This document shows, one piece after another, positions 8,567 through 17,472 of a DNA stretch of 64,000 bases (position 1 is its first letter; each line of letters opens with the position of its first letter). Below the pieces are notes generated by a model. The model saw nothing but the letters and a program-made list of their open reading frames with translations, ran no database searches and was not told the origin of the DNA. Source of the DNA: Kangiellaceae bacterium (GTDB lineage Bacteria; Pseudomonadota; Gammaproteobacteria; Enterobacterales; Kangiellaceae). The DNA lies in the NCBI GenBank assembly GCA_026196875.1, contig JAPHTP010000013.1, forward strand, positions 1 to 64,000, in the 5' to 3' direction. Position numbers and translations under genes: made by a program.

Positions 8567-9538
8567 ATGAAAGAACTTGTAAAACGTTTATTTGCTACCG
8601 GCATTCTCGCTTTTAGCTTAACCTCTCTCGCCTCACCCTATTTACCGCATCAACAGGGCGACTATTCGAATTTCAAAGACATCAATGGAAGTAACTCTGA
8701 AGTTAAAATGGAAGTTTTTGAGTCAATCAGCAGCGGCGGTTTCAACCAAATTAAACTTTCGAATTTTTTGGGAAATACTAATCAATGGATAGAAAAAAGT
8801 GACTACTTCCCTTTTGAACTTCGATGGGTAGACATACATGGTACAAGTCAAACCTTTGTTAATTTTTCTGACCCTGTCGGAACAACCTATCCGGTCGTTT
8901 TAAATAGCTGTACCTCTGAACCTAGAATTGCCGAAAAAAATATCTCACTGTCGACGCCTGCCGGAAGTTTCGACAATGTAGTCAGACTTGAATTCTCTAA
9001 TCACTGCTATCATAAGTCGCTTCACTATGCCTATTTTCATCCGGGTGTTGGTTTGCTTCAGTGGAAAGAGTTTTTGTTTACGGGATCATATGCCTATTCG
9101 TTGATTGAAGCTAATATTAATGGTAATACCTACCCCAGCATTCCTCAACTGAGCTCATCAGCGCTGTTAACGCGCGGTATTGTGAACGTCCGTCATCATG
9201 ATCATGTAGATGCGCAAATCACCTTGAGCAACATAAGTAATGAGCCTGCTAATTTTACATTTTTCTCGGGACAAGATTTTGAAATCGAAATCATTGACTT
9301 GTTTGGCACGGTTGTTAACCGCTGGTCAGTAAATAAGTTTTTCACCCAAGCGATAAGAGATATCGTCATCGAACCGGGAGATACTTTAGCTCTAGGTGAC
9401 CATATTAATCTAGTCGACTTTTATGGTCGTCCTTTGCTATTCGGTGGCTATACCTTGCGAATTTTTGTCAACGGTCAGGCGGAGAATAGCCCAGAGAAAA
9501 TATCAGCCGAGTCCTTTATCTTTCTTACTTATTACTAA
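8567..9538 (+). CDS. Secreted protein with C-terminal BsuPI-like domain
   Basis: 323 residues with a signal peptide (cleavage after SLTSLA). The N-terminal ~190 residues are unrecognised, beta-rich, with cysteines around residues 112 and 144 that could pair. Residues ~210-310 match the BsuPI (intracellular proteinase inhibitor) pattern: ITLSNISNEPANFTFFSGQ, then FEIEIIDLFGTVVNRWS, then a PGDTLALGDHINL turn and GGYTLRIFV. In Bacillus that fold inhibits a subtilisin. A secreted subtilisin is encoded 4 kb away at 13223, so an inhibitory role is conceivable but unproven. An ~12-bp hairpin terminator follows. Confidence 0.75.
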   Translation: MKELVKRLFATGILAFSLTSLASPYLPHQQGDYSNFKDINGSNSEVKMEVFESISSGGFNQIKLSNFLGNTNQWIEKSDYFPFELRWVDIHGTSQTFVNFSDPVGTTYPVVLNSCTSEPRIAEKNISLSTPAGSFDNVVRLEFSNHCYHKSLHYAYFHPGVGLLQWKEFLFTGSYAYSLIEANINGNTYPSIPQLSSSALLTRGIVNVRHHDHVDAQITLSNISNEPANFTFFSGQDFEIEIIDLFGTVVNRWSVNKFFTQAIRDIVIEPGDTLALGDHINLVDFYGRPLLFGGYTLRIFVNGQAENSPEKISAESFIFLTYY

Positions 9539-9552
9539 TTGTTAGAGTTCTG

Positions 9553-9605
9553 CAGATGGTCTACCAGAGTCATTTTTGGAAAAGTAGACTATCTGTTTAT
9601 CTTTT
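9553..9605 (+). terminator. Probable Rho-independent terminator
   Basis: Arms cagatggtctac (9553-9564) and gtagactatctg (9584-9595) form a 12-bp stem with one G-T pair, followed by tttatctttt. Confidence 0.65.
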
Positions 9606-9791
9606 AGCTGTCTTTAGTTAATTGAATAACTAATCTTGGCCGTTTCTATTAATAGGAAACAGAGATAAATATTGAATTAATCTAATCAAAAGACTCATTT
9701 TCACATTGACATCCTGGATATTGCAAAAAATTGCATCTAAGTTTTCACTAAACTGATACGCCCCCTAAAATTAATCAAAGGAGATGAAAGC

Positions 9792-10469
9792 ATGAGTGAT
9801 CAAACTGACAATCAAGAACGGGATGCTCAAAAAGAAATTGGAAAAAATCTTGATGAAATTTATGATAAGGCTGAAGACTTGGACAAAGGAGACCTTTCTG
9901 ATGAAGCAAAAAGCAAATCGAACAGTACGGGCAAAGCAGATAAAGAAGATAAAGCGACGGCAGAAAACGCATCTGAAGAAATTCAAGATGAGCTAGATGA
10001 ATTAAAGGAAGAGTTTTCGCGAGCTGAATATAAAAAAGCCAATAAACGACGCCGAAAGTTAGCTAAAAAAATCAAAGCGACGTTAAAAACTGGTGCAAAT
10101 GATCCTGGTGGAAAAATGCTAGCTGCATTGAAAAAAATTCGCAAATCGAAATTAATTGATTTATGGCGTCCTGCACCAGTCGTAGCTAAACAATCGAGTA
10201 GCGCTAAAGATAATTTTATAGGAGATATCGTCAAGGAATGTGTTTCAGCACCGGACCTTGCACCTGAAATAGCATTAAGAGCATCACTTGATGTAGAATT
10301 TGAGAATGTGAGTAAGCACGCGATCCAATATTTACCATTATCCGCTGTCAGTGGAATCACCGACTCTGATGCTGAAGTCCTAAAAGAAACCATGGGTATC
10401 GATAAAGTTGGCGATTTGACCGCACATACAGTATTACAAAGACTGCTTTATTTGAATACGGTTTGCTAA
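9792..10469 (+). CDS. Hypothetical highly charged protein, 225 aa
   Basis: I do not recognise this protein. The first ~110 residues are extremely rich in Asp, Glu and Lys with heptad-like spacing (IQDELDELKEEFSRAEYKKA, then NKRRRKLAKKIKATLK) and probably form a coiled coil or disordered region. The last ~100 residues are more ordered and end in helix-hairpin-like text (LPLSAVSGITDSDAEVLKET, then MGIDKVGDLTAHTVLQRLLY). No signal peptide. The start follows AAGGAGATGAAAGC and is secure. A perfect 12-bp terminator hairpin follows the stop. It may bind nucleic acid, given the basic central patch; this is speculation. Confidence 0.75.
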   Translation: MSDQTDNQERDAQKEIGKNLDEIYDKAEDLDKGDLSDEAKSKSNSTGKADKEDKATAENASEEIQDELDELKEEFSRAEYKKANKRRRKLAKKIKATLKTGANDPGGKMLAALKKIRKSKLIDLWRPAPVVAKQSSSAKDNFIGDIVKECVSAPDLAPEIALRASLDVEFENVSKHAIQYLPLSAVSGITDSDAEVLKETMGIDKVGDLTAHTVLQRLLYLNTVC

Positions 10470-10476
10470 ATGCAAT

Positions 10477-10514
10477 ATCCTTCTCATGTTGATCATGAGA
10501 AGGATTTCTTTTAA
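10477..10514 (+). terminator. Rho-independent terminator
   Basis: Perfect 12-bp stem atccttctcatg/catgagaaggat with a 5-nt loop, followed by ttctttt, 7 bp after the stop of the preceding gene. Confidence 0.85.
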
Positions 10515-10691
10515 TAGTTGACGAATTTCGGTTAACGGGTGGCCATGACAGGCAACAAATAATCAAGGTTCTTTTAAAGTTTGTGGTTTTAAACCTCATT
10601 CCAGAGAGTGCAAACTTGCAGGAAATTTCTCCATTCCAGTCGATATGGCAATGTAAGTGTTAGGGTACGTACAAGTCTGTGGAGCTTAACT

Positions 10692-11183
10692 TCACTCAAA
10701 AAAACATCGTGAATCAGCCGAGCGCAGAACATCACTCCGATACTTCACAAACCCTTTCTTAATATCTCCGCGAAAGCCTACTGAATAAAAAAACTTATGC
10801 GCATCTTCCCTTTTAGCACTACTTAAAAACATCAACTTAGTGCAGTCCTTAGAAAAACAAAATGCCTCAACCTTCCCCATCAAATATTTACCAACTCCTT
10901 TTCCTTGACAGTCAGCACCCACCACAATATTTTCTAACACTGCATAATCTTGTTGACCATACATAGGATCTAGACAAAAAGTAATTAGGCAGGAACCCAT
11001 CACTTTAGAATCGGATTCGACCACAAAAAGAAAATTTGATTGATCCTTCTCAATTAGATTAATTCGTTCGGGAAGAACTTGAACACTTTGGTCGTTGGTC
11101 AACTCAAGATAAAGTAACCGAATAGATTCCGCATCTTCCGCTCTCGCTGAACGGAAAACCAATTCACTGCAAGATGAGCTCAT
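10692..11183 (-). CDS. GNAT-family N-acetyltransferase
   Basis: 163 residues. The acetyl-CoA binding region is clear: VLENIVVGADCQGKGVGKYL matches motif A (Q/RxxGxG/A) near residue 95. It is followed by KLMFLSSAKREDAHKFFYSV, the usual motif B with Phe/Tyr before GF. The substrate is unknown. Its ATG overlaps the stop of the upstream DUF2007-type gene by 4 bp (ATGA), so the two are translated as a coupled pair. Confidence 0.88.
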   Translation of the reverse strand: MSSSCSELVFRSARAEDAESIRLLYLELTNDQSVQVLPERINLIEKDQSNFLFVVESDSKVMGSCLITFCLDPMYGQQDYAVLENIVVGADCQGKGVGKYLMGKVEAFCFSKDCTKLMFLSSAKREDAHKFFYSVGFRGDIKKGFVKYRSDVLRSADSRCFFE

Positions 11184-11482
11184 TTAGGTTCACTACAATT
11201 CCAGCAAAGATTAAAGTTCCCTTCATTAGTTTCATCACAAGAAGAACATTGCCAAGATTGAACTTCACTATCTTCTTCAATATCTGCAATTATTTTTTTG
11301 GCTTGTTCAACTGAGGCAGGATCTAATACCCAAACTTCCGGCCAGGCAGCCATAGGAGGAACTTCACCAACCGCGCCTTGAATGGCAGAATTCTTAATTA
11401 TCACGTCGATTTTAGCAGCATTAAGTAAATTCTTAATGTGATTAGCATTGACGATATTCTCACAAGTATGCACCATTTCCAT
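11180..11482 (-). CDS. DUF2007-like protein with C-terminal zinc ribbon
   Basis: 100 residues. Residues ~1-72 match the DUF2007 (putative signal-transducing) fold: HTCENIVNANHIKNLLNAAK, then a GEVPPMAAWPEVWVLD core. The C-terminus is a RanBP2-like zinc ribbon with two CxxC pairs, WQCSSCDETN and LCWNCSEPK. It probably acts as a small zinc-bound adaptor; its partner is unknown. The overlap with the acetyltransferase start suggests the two proteins work together. Confidence 0.85.
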   Translation of the reverse strand: MEMVHTCENIVNANHIKNLLNAAKIDVIIKNSAIQGAVGEVPPMAAWPEVWVLDPASVEQAKKIIADIEEDSEVQSWQCSSCDETNEGNFNLCWNCSEPK

Positions 11483-11548
11483 GTCTAAAACTCCTTTGTT
11501 ATAGCTTATTAGTAACTATTAGTAAAAAGCCGCTTACTCTTAAAATGC

Positions 11549-12787
11549 CTATTCTTCAAACTTAAAATAAAACCGATGACTAGTTAACCATAGAGGATAC
11601 TCTACATCGATAAAGTAACCTATAAAATTTTCTGCTTTTTCTTGCAACAGCTCAAACCCTGTTTGCAAAAGTCTATCCATATGTTCAATTTTTAATTTGG
11701 ATGCTAATGAAGCATCTTCAGGGTTAAAGATTTTTATCTCAGGAGCGTCGCTAAATCTCTCTCCCCATAAATCTTCGGGCTGATGACCAATTTCATGAAT
11801 TTTCACACTGGCAGGATAACAACCGCTTTGAATTTGACAAGCCTGATCGAGCTTCTTATCTAACAATGCAACCAGGATTAATCGCTTTGCAGGGCTGCGC
11901 TGCATGATACTTTGACACACGATTTTAAAATCATCAGTTATTGGATTACGCTGTGTTTTCGGATCCATATGGGCAATAGTAATATCGAATTTACCGCAAT
12001 TAATAGGGTCAACAGTATGATTGTAAACGACCGAATTTTTAAGGTTGCCAACTCCAGCATAACTTTCTTCAATTCTCGGCGAGGAAAATTGTTTGAGTAA
12101 ATACTCGCTTCTTTTATTGACTTGAAATGAGCTTGCTTGGTTTTCATTTAGAGGAATAGGATCTTGAATGGTAATTTCACCGAGGTTACCACCGAAGCTT
12201 TGCACAAATGGCCTGGCAAATTTAGAAAGCTCTACCCCTATTTTGTTGGATAAAATAAATTCATCAATAAAACTATTATCATTCGGACTAACTCGGAAAA
12301 AATGGACACCGGCAAGAATATCTACCGACTCACCGGTAATTTCTCTATTGGTTTCATACGCACTCTTTTTAAGTTTGCGATTATAAGTGTCAGCAGAAAC
12401 CGAAGCTTTACTCTGAAACTTTTGCAGCGCTCTTTTTAGTTCTGACTGGCTGGAAGCATACTGCAAAATCAGATCTTCGTATTCATCGACCATTTGGTTA
12501 AAGATATGCAAAGAATCGGTATCATTAATCAGTTTTTTAACGGCACTATTGATCTGTTTTAAACCATTAATTCCAGGAAGAGTAACTATCACATCGATGC
12601 CATCGGTGCTTTTGGTTAATGCCTGGACTAAACGCTGACTGGTGGACTTATTAATCTCAGTCCATCGTGCAAATCCCGCAATGGTACGCGCTGAGCGGGG
12701 GAAAAGTTCAAAAGTTTCGCGGAGCACTTTCTTGAAATGCTCACCAGCTCTTCTAATCTGAGCCACTTCCACTTCGTTCAATGCCAT
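11549..12787 (-). CDS. Hypothetical protein with N-terminal helix-turn-helix-like region
   Basis: 412 residues, no signal peptide. Residues ~1-65 look like a winged-helix start (VAQIRRAGEHFKKVLRETFE, then TIAGFARWTEINKSTSQRLV), similar in style to IclR/MarR-type DNA-binding regions. The rest has no motif I can assign. It is mixed alpha/beta with a region near 230-300 that includes YNHTVDPINCGKFDITIAHM. It stands alone and faces away from the subtilisin gene, from which it is separated by a 435-bp shared upstream region. A regulator of the divergent subtilisin gene is one possibility. Confidence 0.7.
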   Translation of the reverse strand: MALNEVEVAQIRRAGEHFKKVLRETFELFPRSARTIAGFARWTEINKSTSQRLVQALTKSTDGIDVIVTLPGINGLKQINSAVKKLINDTDSLHIFNQMVDEYEDLILQYASSQSELKRALQKFQSKASVSADTYNRKLKKSAYETNREITGESVDILAGVHFFRVSPNDNSFIDEFILSNKIGVELSKFARPFVQSFGGNLGEITIQDPIPLNENQASSFQVNKRSEYLLKQFSSPRIEESYAGVGNLKNSVVYNHTVDPINCGKFDITIAHMDPKTQRNPITDDFKIVCQSIMQRSPAKRLILVALLDKKLDQACQIQSGCYPASVKIHEIGHQPEDLWGERFSDAPEIKIFNPEDASLASKLKIEHMDRLLQTGFELLQEKAENFIGYFIDVEYPLWLTSHRFYFKFEE

Positions 12788-13222
12788 GGAGGCTAGAATC
12801 CTTATATTTTAAAATTAAATGCTCGAAATCCGACCAGCAGTTTATCGTTTTAAAAATCAAACAGTTAGTAAAAATCCCCAGAAATAATGTGAATATTACC
12901 ATGCTGAATTGAGATATTTTAACACCATCTAAGTTGCATTTCAGAATCAAATCAAATAGGCTCTGAAACGCATCTCAGATACTTTCTAGATGTAATCTTT
13001 AAGCGGTATTTTACATAAGAATAACAAGATCCTTGAAATTTAGAACCCGATATCTCGTTTAATTACCGATATCTTAGTACAGGATTTAAAGACACGGGAT
13101 CCCTTGAGTGCATTTATAGGGTTAGTTGGCCTTTCTCAAATCCAACTTTCCATAATTAATAACAAACATGCAACAAGATTACTTAACTAAGTGATCACTT
13201 CCTGACGGAGGAAACTCTCAAA
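12788..13222. other. 435-bp intergenic region upstream of subtilisin
   Basis: A shared upstream region for the divergent genes at 11549-12787 and 13223-15052. It is AT-rich. I see two gatatct copies near 13047-13075 but no convincing -35/-10 pair. The subtilisin ribosome site GACGGAGGAAA is at the right end. Confidence 0.4.
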
Positions 13223-15052
13223 ATGAAAATTACAAAAGTTGCACTCGCGGTGGGGCTTTTTACCTCGCCATTGTTACAAGCGGGTGAATTTATTTCAGCT
13301 CAAAATCCAGACAACGCAATTCCAAACAAATACATTGTGACTTTTAAAGATTCAGCCATGCAGCAATCTTTAAACACTGGAAGCATGTCTGCCTCAGTGA
13401 ACAAGACGGTATCTTCACTTAGCTCTCAGTTCAACGCAGTCCCGGTAAGAAAATTCAGTAGTGCACTTCGCGGTGCAGTTTTCGAAATGGATGAAACAAC
13501 TGCAATGGCAATGGCTAACGACCCTAAAATTGCTTTAGTCGAACAAGACCAAATCGTTACCCTAAGCGCTACTCAAAATAACCCAACTTGGGGTTTAGAT
13601 AGAGTTGACCAACGCTCTGGCTCTCTCGACAACGCTTACACCTACGACACCACCGCATCAAATGTTAACGTCTATGTTATCGATACCGGTGTAAATAACC
13701 ACTCTGATTTTGGTGGTCGAGTTTATAACGGTTATGACTTTATCGACAATGATAATAACTCTAGCGACTGTCAAGGCCACGGTACTCACGTCGCAGGAAC
13801 AGTAGCCAGTGCTACTTATGGTGTTGCTAAAGGCGCTAAAGTTTACGGCGTTCGTGTATTGAACTGTCAAGGTTCAGGCTCTAATTCAGGAATCATTTCC
13901 GGCATGGACTGGGTAGCACAAAACCATTCAAAACCAGCCGTTGCTAACATGAGTTTAGGTGGGGGCGCCTCAAGCTCAGTTGATAACGCGGTATCTAACC
14001 TGGTTAATGCGGGCGTAGTTACGGTTGTAGCAGCTGGAAATGATAACAGCAATGCGTGTAACTACTCTCCAGCACGTGCGCCAAGTGCAATTACTGTTGG
14101 TTCTACAGCGCAAGGCGATTCTCGTTCTTCTTTCTCTAACTACGGTTCTTGTGTAGATATTTTTGCGCCAGGTTCAAACATTACTTCGACTTCGCAAAAC
14201 GGTGGCTCACAAACCATGAGTGGTACTTCAATGGCGAGTCCACACGTTGCTGGTGTTGCAGCTTTATATCTAGCTGACAATCCGAATGCATCACCTTCAC
14301 AAGTTGAACAAGCACTTGAAAGTAATGCCACTGAAAATGTAGTTAGCGGTGCCAACGGTTCGCCTAACTTGCTGGCTTACTCACGCTTTGGCGATACACC
14401 GCCTCCACCTCCTCCAGGCGGAGATGAACTTGAAAACGGTGTACCAGTTAACAACTTATCAGCTTCAAGCGGTAGCGACGTTACTTACACTCTCGCAGTT
14501 CCATCAGGTGCAACTAACATCTCGTTCCAAATCAGCGGGGGTTCAGGCGATGCTGACCTTTATGTGAAGTTTGGTTCAGCGCCAACTGATAGTTCTTACG
14601 ACTGCCGTCCATACAAAAACGGTAATAGTGAAACTTGTACTGGAACTCAAACTGGTGGAACTTACTATGTTCGCGTTAAAGCTTACAGTAGCTTCTCTGG
14701 CGTAAGCTTAGTTGGTAGTTACGATGACAACTCTAATCCTCCAGGAAATGAGCCGATTGACGTAACCGCGACAAACGTATCGGTTAATAGCGGTCAATGG
14801 ACACGTTACTACTACGATATGCCAGCAGGATACTCAAACATGACGGTTTCAATTTCTGGTGGTACTGGTGATGCAGATCTTTATGTTCGCCATGGTTCGC
14901 AATCAACTCTCTCACAATACGATTGTCGTCCATATAAAAATGGCAACAATGAGTCTTGTGCATTCAGTAGTCCGGCGAGTGGTCGTTGGTATCTTGACCT
15001 GTATGGATACAGCTCAGCCTCGGGTATAACTCTGAGACTACAAGCAAACTAA
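13223..15052 (+). CDS. Secreted subtilisin (S8, proteinase K-like) with two PPC domains
   Basis: A 609-residue secreted serine protease. In order: signal peptide (~1-20), I9 propeptide inhibitor (~35-115, beginning [10 protein letters not shown]), S8 catalytic domain (~125-385), Pro/Gly linker (PPPPPPGG) and two bacterial pre-peptidase C-terminal (PPC) domains (~405-500 and ~515-605). Catalytic residues are Asp in VYVIDTGVN (~154), His in GHGTHVAGT (~190) and Ser in [12 protein letters not shown] (~336). The PPC repeats share SGG(S/T)GDADLYV and [10 protein letters not shown]. It is exported, self-processed and degrades extracellular protein. A good ribosome site (GACGGAGG) precedes the start and a terminator follows. 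Confidence 0.95.
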   Translation: MKITKVALAVGLFTSPLLQAGEFISAQNPDNAIPNKYIVTFKDSAMQQSLNTGSMSASVNKTVSSLSSQFNAVPVRKFSSALRGAVFEMDETTAMAMANDPKIALVEQDQIVTLSATQNNPTWGLDRVDQRSGSLDNAYTYDTTASNVNVYVIDTGVNNHSDFGGRVYNGYDFIDNDNNSSDCQGHGTHVAGTVASATYGVAKGAKVYGVRVLNCQGSGSNSGIISGMDWVAQNHSKPAVANMSLGGGASSSVDNAVSNLVNAGVVTVVAAGNDNSNACNYSPARAPSAITVGSTAQGDSRSSFSNYGSCVDIFAPGSNITSTSQNGGSQTMSGTSMASPHVAGVAALYLADNPNASPSQVEQALESNATENVVSGANGSPNLLAYSRFGDTPPPPPPGGDELENGVPVNNLSASSGSDVTYTLAVPSGATNISFQISGGSGDADLYVKFGSAPTDSSYDCRPYKNGNSETCTGTQTGGTYYVRVKAYSSFSGVSLVGSYDDNSNPPGNEPIDVTATNVSVNSGQWTRYYYDMPAGYSNMTVSISGGTGDADLYVRHGSQSTLSQYDCRPYKNGNNESCAFSSPASGRWYLDLYGYSSASGITLRLQAN

Positions 15053-15153
15053 AAACGAATTTATGTTTATAAAGGAATCTAAATTTGTTTAATAAAGGTT
15101 ATTAAAATAGCCAATAAAAATCCTCGTGTTTATCCATAAAACGCGTACTGCCA

Positions 15154-15180
15154 GGGGAAGTTTAGCTTCCCCTTTTTTTA
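15154..15180 (+). terminator. Rho-independent terminator after subtilisin gene
   Basis: Stem ggggaag/cttcccc (15154-15160 and 15166-15172) with a 5-nt loop, followed by seven Ts. It reaches the stop codon of the convergent esterase gene. Confidence 0.85.
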
Positions 15181-16137
15181 ACGCATAAGTTTGGATTTAT
15201 TCATGAGGATTTTTTGATTCTCTACTCTTACAAAATAATCATTCAGATACTGATGCAGCTTTGCATTGTCAAATTCAGGACCGTGGTCTGAGCCATCAAT
15301 AATTGTCAACTCTACCGGTAAGCGACAAAGATCGTAAGCAATTCGATTACTCTCCTCACCCATTTCATCGTTGGTTAAGTCGAAAGGTCCAAAGCTGGAT
15401 GTAATGGTGTCACATTGATTGACTAGCGACCACATTTCGATCGCTCGTTGCGCCGGCATATAGCCTTTTTGATCATCACCGGCTATTGGTACAACATTAT
15501 CGCCGGTTGCATGAATATGATGAATTGCAACAAATTTACTATCATCACAATGCGCTAAATCACCTCTAATATTTCCGGCCAAAGAAAATACTGCAGAAAC
15601 GCTTTGAGGGCTTTCACAAGCGAATCGATTCGCCATAAATCCACCATTGGACCATCCGAAAATATAAATTTTTTGTGGGTCGGCATTTCTCTCATTAATA
15701 ACATACTCAATGGCTTTATTTAAAAACTGAACATCATCGATATGTGGAATTGCATAAGTATTATCATGTGCATTCCAAGTTGAAACACCATCATCTCTTA
15801 CAATTGCATTCGGAAATAATCCGATGTAATTATTCGCTTCAACGAATTGCCTGAAATTGAATCGGTCTGCAACCGGATCTGCACGGCCACCACTACCGTG
15901 TAACATGATAAAAACTGGAATTAGCTCAGTCTCAGCGTTAGGCAGCGTTAGAATAAAGTGCCGCTTACTAGTAAAACCATCCGCCATAGTTAACGCGATA
16001 CACTGCTCGCCTTGTTTAACTGTTCCGCATGGTAAAGCATTGCTCTCAGGCTCTTCCGACTCGGTCGAACCACTTCCACAACCTAGCAAGCACGAAATTA
16101 ATAAACAAACGAAATGACTCTGATTTAGGAATGGCAT
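15178..16137 (-). CDS. Lipoprotein LpqC/CE1-type esterase (PHB depolymerase-like)
   Basis: 319 residues. A lipobox CLLGC near residue 20 marks it as a lipoprotein. The fold is alpha/beta hydrolase of the feruloyl-esterase/poly(3-hydroxybutyrate)-depolymerase (LpqC) group. It shows the oxyanion motif IMLHGSGGRADPVADRF, nucleophile elbow FGWSNGGFMANRFAC (Ser ~170) and catalytic His in DGSDHGPEFDN. Only one TM-like segment, the lipoprotein signal. The gene is 17 bp downstream of a second lipoprotein hydrolase on the same strand, so the two form an operon. The natural ester substrate is unknown. Confidence 0.88.
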   Translation of the reverse strand: MPFLNQSHFVCLLISCLLGCGSGSTESEEPESNALPCGTVKQGEQCIALTMADGFTSKRHFILTLPNAETELIPVFIMLHGSGGRADPVADRFNFRQFVEANNYIGLFPNAIVRDDGVSTWNAHDNTYAIPHIDDVQFLNKAIEYVINERNADPQKIYIFGWSNGGFMANRFACESPQSVSAVFSLAGNIRGDLAHCDDSKFVAIHHIHATGDNVVPIAGDDQKGYMPAQRAIEMWSLVNQCDTITSSFGPFDLTNDEMGEESNRIAYDLCRLPVELTIIDGSDHGPEFDNAKLHQYLNDYFVRVENQKILMNKSKLMR

Positions 16138-16154
16138 ATTGAGTTCCTTTGTTC

Positions 16155-17318
16155 TTAGTCTTCAAAAATTCGTACTCTGGTGAAATCATATATTTGTTCC
16201 GGGTTGTCTAGCAGTGGGGCCTCCTCCTGGTGCAAGTATTTGTCAATAAACTGCTCCATAATATTCACCGTTGAGAACATCGCGGTTTCAGCCGAAAGCG
16301 AACCAAACTCACTCATCTCCGGAAAATCTGATTGCCAAAACATCACATAGTCAGCAAAAGAGTGATGACTGATTCGTTGCTCAAATGCGACGTTATATCC
16401 ATCATTGGCCACCTGGTCAAACACGTCAAAACTATCACCGTTACCACTTTGGATAAACATAAATGGAATGTTAATGATCCGATCGTTAATATTAAAAATA
16501 GTGCCATCAATATCGATTGCAATCCTCACTCTATCGTCCAACCAGGCACTATGAAAAGAAGCGGCACCACCATAGGAATGCCCTGTAGTTATAACCTTGG
16601 ACATATCTAATTTGGCGAAAAAGAAACTCTCTTGCGATTGATTTAGTTCCTGCATTTGCTGAATAACAAACACCTGATCTTCTGCCCAAAGTTCGAGATC
16701 TTTTCCTAAGTTGTCTTCTGGGAGTCCGACGGGGCGTATTTGTCTACCGTCAGGAAATACTGCTCGACTGGATCCATAGGGATGATTGATGGAAGCGACT
16801 ATATAGCCACGACTAGCAAATTCAGCTGCGATGTAAATATGCTCTTCAGGTGAAAACCCATATCCATGCGACATTACCATCAAGGGAAAGAAACCTTGTT
16901 GCTGAGAAATCGTTGAGTCATGATAAACTGGCCAAGAACTTTCAGTGTAATTAGAGCGTCGCAACCTTTTGTTGTCTGTAGCGCCACCAGCATCAAACCA
17001 GAACTGCCAACGCAACATGTCGAAAACAGGAAGCTGGTTTTCATTCGTACTGCTGTCGGCTGGATAAAAAACTCGTACCAGCACTTCTCTGAAGTCTGAC
17101 TCATCCGTAGTGTGCGGTTCGCCGCGAGATGAGTCTATCCAATGAAATTCTTGTGTGCCTACTTGGAAACTACCGCTTAATTGTGGCGGCTGAAAAACCT
17201 TTTCTAATCCAAACTCTAACTGTACTCTTTCTTCAACGGGATAAATCGTATTGTTGTTGCATCCCAAAAACGCGCTGATCAAAAACGAACAAAACACAAA
17301 CCCGCTGATGCTCTTCAT
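16155..17318 (-). CDS. Lipoprotein alpha/beta hydrolase, PAF-acetylhydrolase-like
   Basis: 387 residues with a lipobox AFLGC near residue 20. The core matches the PAF acetylhydrolase isoform II/dienelactone-hydrolase-like group: PLMVMSHGYGFSPEEHIYIA, AEFASRGYIVASINHPYGSS and nucleophile elbow TTGHSYGGAASFHS (Ser ~240). The catalytic His is probably in QRISHHSFADYVMF. It is first in the two-gene lipoprotein esterase operon and is divergent from a CadC-like regulator at 17473. The reaction is ester or lipid hydrolysis at the cell envelope; the substrate is unassigned. Confidence 0.88.
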   Translation of the reverse strand: MKSISGFVFCSFLISAFLGCNNNTIYPVEERVQLEFGLEKVFQPPQLSGSFQVGTQEFHWIDSSRGEPHTTDESDFREVLVRVFYPADSSTNENQLPVFDMLRWQFWFDAGGATDNKRLRRSNYTESSWPVYHDSTISQQQGFFPLMVMSHGYGFSPEEHIYIAAEFASRGYIVASINHPYGSSRAVFPDGRQIRPVGLPEDNLGKDLELWAEDQVFVIQQMQELNQSQESFFFAKLDMSKVITTGHSYGGAASFHSAWLDDRVRIAIDIDGTIFNINDRIINIPFMFIQSGNGDSFDVFDQVANDGYNVAFEQRISHHSFADYVMFWQSDFPEMSEFGSLSAETAMFSTVNIMEQFIDKYLHQEEAPLLDNPEQIYDFTRVRIFED

Positions 17319-17472
17319 TGTTAATAATTCCTTTCACTGCTTAGTTGTTACATTGCGTTTTACGATGTAATTAGAAATTAGTCACGAATATTGTAAATGT
17401 TACCTTGTGATTTTTCTGTGATGTGTTAAAAAACAACTACTTACGACTTTGTTGCCGCATTACGTAGACGCT

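Noticed and set aside
9771-9996. Alternative frames over the charged-protein gene
   Set aside because: Shadows of the lysine/glutamate-rich codons of the gene at 9792, which has a strong ribosome site and terminator.
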